A program made the translations under genes and the position numbers. This document shows positions 61,680 through 64,000 of a DNA stretch of 64,000 bases, in pieces (position 1 is the first letter of the stretch; each line of letters begins with the position of its first letter). The stretch is from the NCBI RefSeq assembly GCF_040115645.1, contig NW_027096026.1, forward strand, positions 766,001 through 830,000. Direction: 5' to 3'. The stretch comes from Euwallacea fornicatus (taxonomy: Eukaryota; Arthropoda; Insecta; Coleoptera; Curculionidae). The notes beneath the pieces were generated by a model. It was given only the letters and a program-made list of their open reading frames with translations. It made no database searches and was not told the origin of the DNA.

Positions 61680-62363
61680 TTATAAGTAAATAAATATATC
61701 AAATCGCTTTCGGTATCTACCACACTTTAAATTTGAATCTTTATCCACCACTAAAAATCCATACGGTTCTTTCCAACAAAGCGAACATAATTTCTGAAAC
61801 TGGTTAAATGTCATATCGACATTGATATGGTTTTGATAAATATGTTTTAAATTTGTGATATCTTGTTGAAATATGATAAGTAGGTTCGCATTATCCCTTA
61901 TTAATTGTTTAGGTATAGACGAATATGTCTGACACAAATAAAAACAATCAATGTTTTTATGTCTTCCAAAGCAAAAATAATCCTTAACAATTTTTTGATC
62001 ACAACAAACAATATCATCGAAAATAATCAAAGAATTAGGTTCAATTTCTCTTGGATCAACAATATTCTCAGCACTATCTGACTCATAGAAACCAATTTGT
62101 TTAAGAGGTTTCATAAGTGTCCTCAAATACTCATACTTTGGTTGATACAATGACTTGGAATAAATATACAAATTTTTAAATCGTAGCCCATTGCGATCTT
62201 CAATTAAAGAAATTATAACATTAGTTTTTCCGCATCCTGATGGGCCAATAATTAAGCCCCTTTTACTACTTCCCTGAAATAAGTCACCATGTTTTCTGAA
62301 AGTATTTTTTCTCAATTCGTAAGCTTTAATGTTTATCGTGTGTAGCTGTTTTTCAAGACGCAT
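61680..62363 (-). CDS. A32-like DNA-packaging ATPase (FtsK/HerA superfamily)
   Basis: The 227-aa ATPase has the features of poxvirus A32-type packaging motors found in Polintons and their viral relatives. Walker A is GPSGCGKT at residues 40-47. Walker B is LIIFDD at 112-117, with acidic pair D116/D117. Downstream, CQTYSSIP (Q145) and RDNAN (156-160) match the sensor region that follows in this clade. Such enzymes pump element DNA into preformed capsids, so the gene implies a packaging stage. The start ATG at 62,363 faces the rightward phospholipase gene across 66 bases, so both share a divergent control region. The frame is complete and no catalytic residue is missing. Confidence 0.93.
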   Translation of the reverse strand: MRLEKQLHTINIKAYELRKNTFRKHGDLFQGSSKRGLIIGPSGCGKTNVIISLIEDRNGLRFKNLYIYSKSLYQPKYEYLRTLMKPLKQIGFYESDSAENIVDPREIEPNSLIIFDDIVCCDQKIVKDYFCFGRHKNIDCFYLCQTYSSIPKQLIRDNANLLIIFQQDITNLKHIYQNHINVDMTFNQFQKLCSLCWKEPYGFLVVDKDSNLKCGRYRKRFDIFIYL

Positions 62364-62429
62364 CTTTTAGGTACTTAAAGTACATAAAAAGTGAATGTCT
62401 ACCAGTTGTTGGATAACCTTATATATAAA
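62364..62429. promoter_or_regulatory. Divergent control region between ATPase and phospholipase genes
   Basis: Only 66 bases separate the two opposite ATG codons, so promoters for both must lie here or within the genes. It contains a perfect palindrome, GTACTT-A-AAGTAC, at 62,371-62,383, near the ATPase start, and a TATATAAA string at 62,422-62,429 immediately before the rightward ATG. That string is too close to the ATG to serve as a normal TATA box for it. The palindrome could bind a dimeric regulator. This is inference from symmetry alone. Confidence 0.45.
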
Positions 62430-63008
62430 ATGATTAACTTTCACAATGATCCCATCATTCATACAAAAACTCCCAAAAAAAGAGGAACTGGTATTATCAA
62501 TACTTTGATAAACAAATTACCTGTTGAATTGCATATTCCAGGATACAACTTCTGTGGTCCAGGAACCAAGTTGAAGGAAAGATTATCCAGAGGTGATACA
62601 GGTGTAAATCTTTTAGATGAAGCTTGTAAAGAGCACGACATAGCATACAACGAGAGGAAAGATTTACAAAGTAGACACGAAGCGGATAAAATCTTAGCAT
62701 CAAAAGCACTAGCACGGTTCAAGGCAAGTGATTCGGGAATCGGTGAAAAAATTGCAGCTTTAGGTATTAGTGGAGCTATGAATGTGAAAACAAAGTTAGG
62801 AATGGGATTGCGAAAAAAAAGGAAAACAGGTCGAGGCTTAAAAGGAGGTAGTAAAAAGAAAACTCTAAACAAAAAAATTTTAAACGTAAAAAAGGGACTT
62901 GTTGGACAAAAGTTTAAAAACTTAAAATCTAGCGCCAAGTATGCTCTAACACTTGCAAAAAGGGGTGGAAAAATTTTACCTCCAAAAAAGAGTTATTCCT
63001 ATTCCTAA
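62430..63008 (+). CDS. Phospholipase A2-domain protein with basic C-terminus (parvovirus VP1-like PLA2)
   Basis: Read from ATG 62,430 the product is 192 aa. The frame opens earlier only with a GTG. Residues 31-95 hold a secreted-type phospholipase A2 core of the compact kind found in parvovirus VP1 capsid proteins. The calcium loop is YNFCGPGT (39-46), the catalytic pair is H69-D70 inside D-x2-C-x2-HD-x2-Y (63-73), and D86 fits the supporting aspartate. Such domains breach endosomal membranes during entry. After residue 125 the protein is lysine/arginine-rich, suited to DNA binding or nuclear import. It contains L-K-G-G/S (137-141), which fits the adenain cleavage rule (M/I/L)-x-G-G/x and links it to the protease gene just downstream. 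The natural C-terminus appears to be in another frame (next entry), so this stop at 63,008 is probably not the original end. Confidence 0.8.
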   Translation: MINFHNDPIIHTKTPKKRGTGIINTLINKLPVELHIPGYNFCGPGTKLKERLSRGDTGVNLLDEACKEHDIAYNERKDLQSRHEADKILASKALARFKASDSGIGEKIAALGISGAMNVKTKLGMGLRKKRKTGRGLKGGSKKKTLNKKILNVKKGLVGQKFKNLKSSAKYALTLAKRGGKILPPKKSYSYS

Positions 63009-63261
63009 ATCTGGCGGATTTTTACCTTTGATACCCCTGTTTGCTGGTTTATCAGCATTAGGTGCATTAGGGGGTGGAGCTGCCGGTATTGCAAAAGCGG
63101 TAAATGATGCGAAAGCAGCATCTCAAAAATTAGAAGAAGCGAAAAGACACAATGAGACAATGGAAGCTATAGCACTTGGTAAAAAAGGAAGCGGATTATA
63201 TCTAAAGCCATACAAATCAGGATGTGGACTCTACTTAAAACCATATTCAAAAAACTGCTAA
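62990..63261 (+). pseudogene. Hydrophobic C-terminal part of the phospholipase-domain protein, out of frame
   Basis: This open frame has no ATG of its own at its beginning; the only upstream start-like codon is a TTG at 62,953. It is shifted by one base from the phospholipase frame. The switch fits the A6 run at 62,984-62,989: one A fewer would join both parts into a protein of about 277 aa. The encoded part has a proline/glycine-rich opening (PKSGGFLPLIPLF), a small-residue hydrophobic segment (GLSALGALGGGAAG), a short charged helix, and two copies of GLYLKPY eleven residues apart. Adenovirus-like minor virion precursors (pX/pVI type) have similar hydrophobic and Gly-Gly-rich segments. L-G-G-G-A would also fit an adenain site. 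A one-base insertion, a sequencing error in the A run, or +1 frameshifting are the alternatives. Confidence 0.65.
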
Positions 63262-63644
63262 GTGAAATACCTCGAAAATCACTAACAAATTTTCAGTTAT
63301 TAAAATATATAAAAAAATTGCAAATTCCACATTTCCGAGGTATTTTCATGAGAAATAAATTACCAAAGAAAATTAAAGAGAACGAGCATAGTATAGTGAA
63401 CCTGGATGATTCAACCAACAAAGGAACTCATTGGACCTGTTATGCTAAAAAAGGAAAAAGAATTATATATTTCGATAGTTATGGAAACTTAAAACCGCCA
63501 ATAGAGTTAGTGAAGTATTTCATTAGTGATGGTCTCAAGAACGATATAAAGTATAATTATACGAGATATCAAACCGAAAAGCAAGTAAATTGTGGTCAGC
63601 TCTGTCTAGAATTTCTTTATAATGAAGTGTATAAAACTCAATAA
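63222..63644 (+). CDS. Adenain-like maturation cysteine protease
   Basis: This 140-aa protease of the C5/C48 fold would cleave virion precursor proteins. Expected catalytic elements are in order: H70 in GTHWTCY, D85 in IYFDSYG, the oxyanion glutamine Q117 in RYQ, and nucleophile C124 in VNCGQLC. The second cysteine (C128) matches the CGxxC pattern of adenovirus protease relatives. Length is short, as usual for Polinton proteases. The ATG at 63,222 lies inside the preceding frame, giving a 40-base overlap in a different frame. A later ATG at residue 43 would still keep the catalytic core. Its neighbours, a phospholipase-domain protein with Gly-Gly sites and a putative structural gene, are plausible substrates. 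All four catalytic residues are intact. Confidence 0.9.
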   Translation: MWTLLKTIFKKLLSEIPRKSLTNFQLLKYIKKLQIPHFRGIFMRNKLPKKIKENEHSIVNLDDSTNKGTHWTCYAKKGKRIIYFDSYGNLKPPIELVKYFISDGLKNDIKYNYTRYQTEKQVNCGQLCLEFLYNEVYKTQ

Positions 63645-63674
63645 ATTTACTTCTAATTTCAGTATTGACAAGAC

Positions 63675-64000
63675 ATGTCTTATAGTTTTGTTCTTAATGG
63701 TAAGTCTTCAACACTCACTGCGAAATTTAATCCTCCTATACATCTTGATGACAATTTCGAATACGTAATCGGTTTAGTCAATTTTGAAACATTCAACTCA
63801 ATTCCAAATGTTGAGAAAGGATCTAATTTGTTTATTATTGGTAGAGAGTATATTACAATACCACCGGGTTGCTATGAAATAGAAGATATTTCTAAATATT
63901 AAAAAAAAGAAATTGAAGAAAATACGACACTTGAGTTAACTGCAAACAACAACACTCTTAGAACACATCTTATTTCATCTGCAGACGTTAAATTTGAAGA
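63675..64000 (+). pseudogene. N-terminal part of a probable Polinton structural protein, premature TAA, runs off the window
   Basis: An ATG at 63,675 opens 75 codons ending at TAA (63,900-63,902). The same frame then continues without another stop to the window edge, 32 codons later, so the original gene probably extended further. A TTA-to-TAA change or an indel at the adjoining A8 run would explain it. The product begins MSYSFVLNGKSSTLTAKF and has alternating hydrophobic strands typical of a beta-rich jelly-roll-like protein (YVIGLVNFETFNSIPN, EYITIPPGCYEIEDI). It is in the place where Polintons carry capsid genes, directly after the protease. It may be the penton-type minor capsid protein or another virion protein; I cannot decide from this fragment. 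Confidence 0.6.

Larger units (their letters stand above)
53237..64000 (+). mobile_element. Polinton/Maverick DNA transposon, left part (right end outside the window)
   Basis: The satellite is interrupted in mid-monomer after 'gtgttgtgtc'. The next base pair, AG, fits the 5'-AG terminus known for Polintons. The gene set is diagnostic of this class: protein-primed family B DNA polymerase, retroviral-type DDE integrase, A32-like packaging ATPase and adenain-like cysteine protease. The element is more AT-rich than the satellite. Polintons are usually 15-20 kb, and 10.8 kb are visible here with no second terminus and no recognisable double jelly-roll major capsid gene, so the rest should lie to the right. 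Base 53,237 is set from the last base matching the satellite. The expected 6-bp target duplication would be the bases just before it (53,231-53,236). Three genes carry one disruption each, so autonomy of this copy is doubtful. Confidence 0.95.

Noticed and set aside
62373..62383. Shared 11-mer acttaaagtac between satellite and divergent promoter
   Set aside because: About one chance match of this length is expected when comparing a 176-bp monomer with a 10-kb AT-rich element on both strands.
62459..62938. Minus-strand frames opposite the phospholipase gene
   Set aside because: Antisense shadows of a gene with a clear PLA2 active site. Their hydrophobic composition arises from the lysine-rich sense strand.
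58212..63902. Alternative genetic code with TAA read as an amino acid
   Set aside because: TAA ends the polymerase, integrase, ATPase and other genes at sensible places. Two internal TAA codons are better explained by mutation.

Overview
The window has two unequal parts. Bases 1-53,236 are one uninterrupted tandem satellite array. Bases 53,237-64,000 are the left two thirds or so of a Polinton/Maverick, a large self-synthesising virus-like DNA transposon, whose right end lies outside the window. A long AT-rich satellite, AATAAA signals at gene ends, and a Polinton carrying an integrase with a chromodomain and a PPP1R15-like gene all point to an animal nuclear genome, probably an invertebrate and perhaps an arthropod. 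The sequence does not fix the species.

Satellite (1-53,236): all monomers are head to tail in one orientation, in two lengths. The long form is 176 bp. The short form is 159 bp and lacks one fixed 17-bp block. There are roughly 310 monomers. Variant patterns reveal nested segmental duplications with offsets of 3,929/4,105, 1,709, 6,075, 2,027, 863 and 14,041 bp. Each is an exact sum of 176s and 159s, as expected for unequal exchange in register. About 16-32 kb is a homogenised domain with local dimer (352 bp) and trimer (528 bp) patterns. The last 500 bp before the transposon are visibly more diverged. The short reading frames that recur in each monomer are by-products of the repeat, not genes.

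Polinton (53,237 to beyond 64,000): the satellite stops in mid-monomer at a 5'-AG terminus followed by a C-rich 18-bp minisatellite, which I read as the outer part of the terminal inverted repeat. Rightward come a protein-primed family B DNA polymerase (53,492-57,337), a small membrane glycoprotein-like gene, a gene split by an in-frame stop, and a 76-aa gene resembling the PP1/eIF2alpha-binding core of PPP1R15 (GADD34). A leftward block follows: DDE integrase with chromodomain, coiled-coil protein, a 380-aa conserved unknown, and an A32-type packaging ATPase. A 66-bp divergent promoter region then leads to rightward virion-type genes: a phospholipase A2-domain protein whose hydrophobic tail lies in another frame, an adenain-like cysteine protease, and the start of a probable structural gene with a premature stop. 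The jelly-roll major capsid gene is not seen and is expected further right.

Together these genes describe an element that copies itself with its own polymerase, inserts with its integrase, and once had the equipment to package DNA into protease-matured particles with a membrane-active phospholipase. Polymerase, integrase, ATPase and protease are open, while three other genes carry single disruptions, so this copy looks young but probably defective. The most interesting item is the PPP1R15-like gene, which would let the element oppose host translational shut-off. That reading comes from motif layout alone and needs a profile or structure search.
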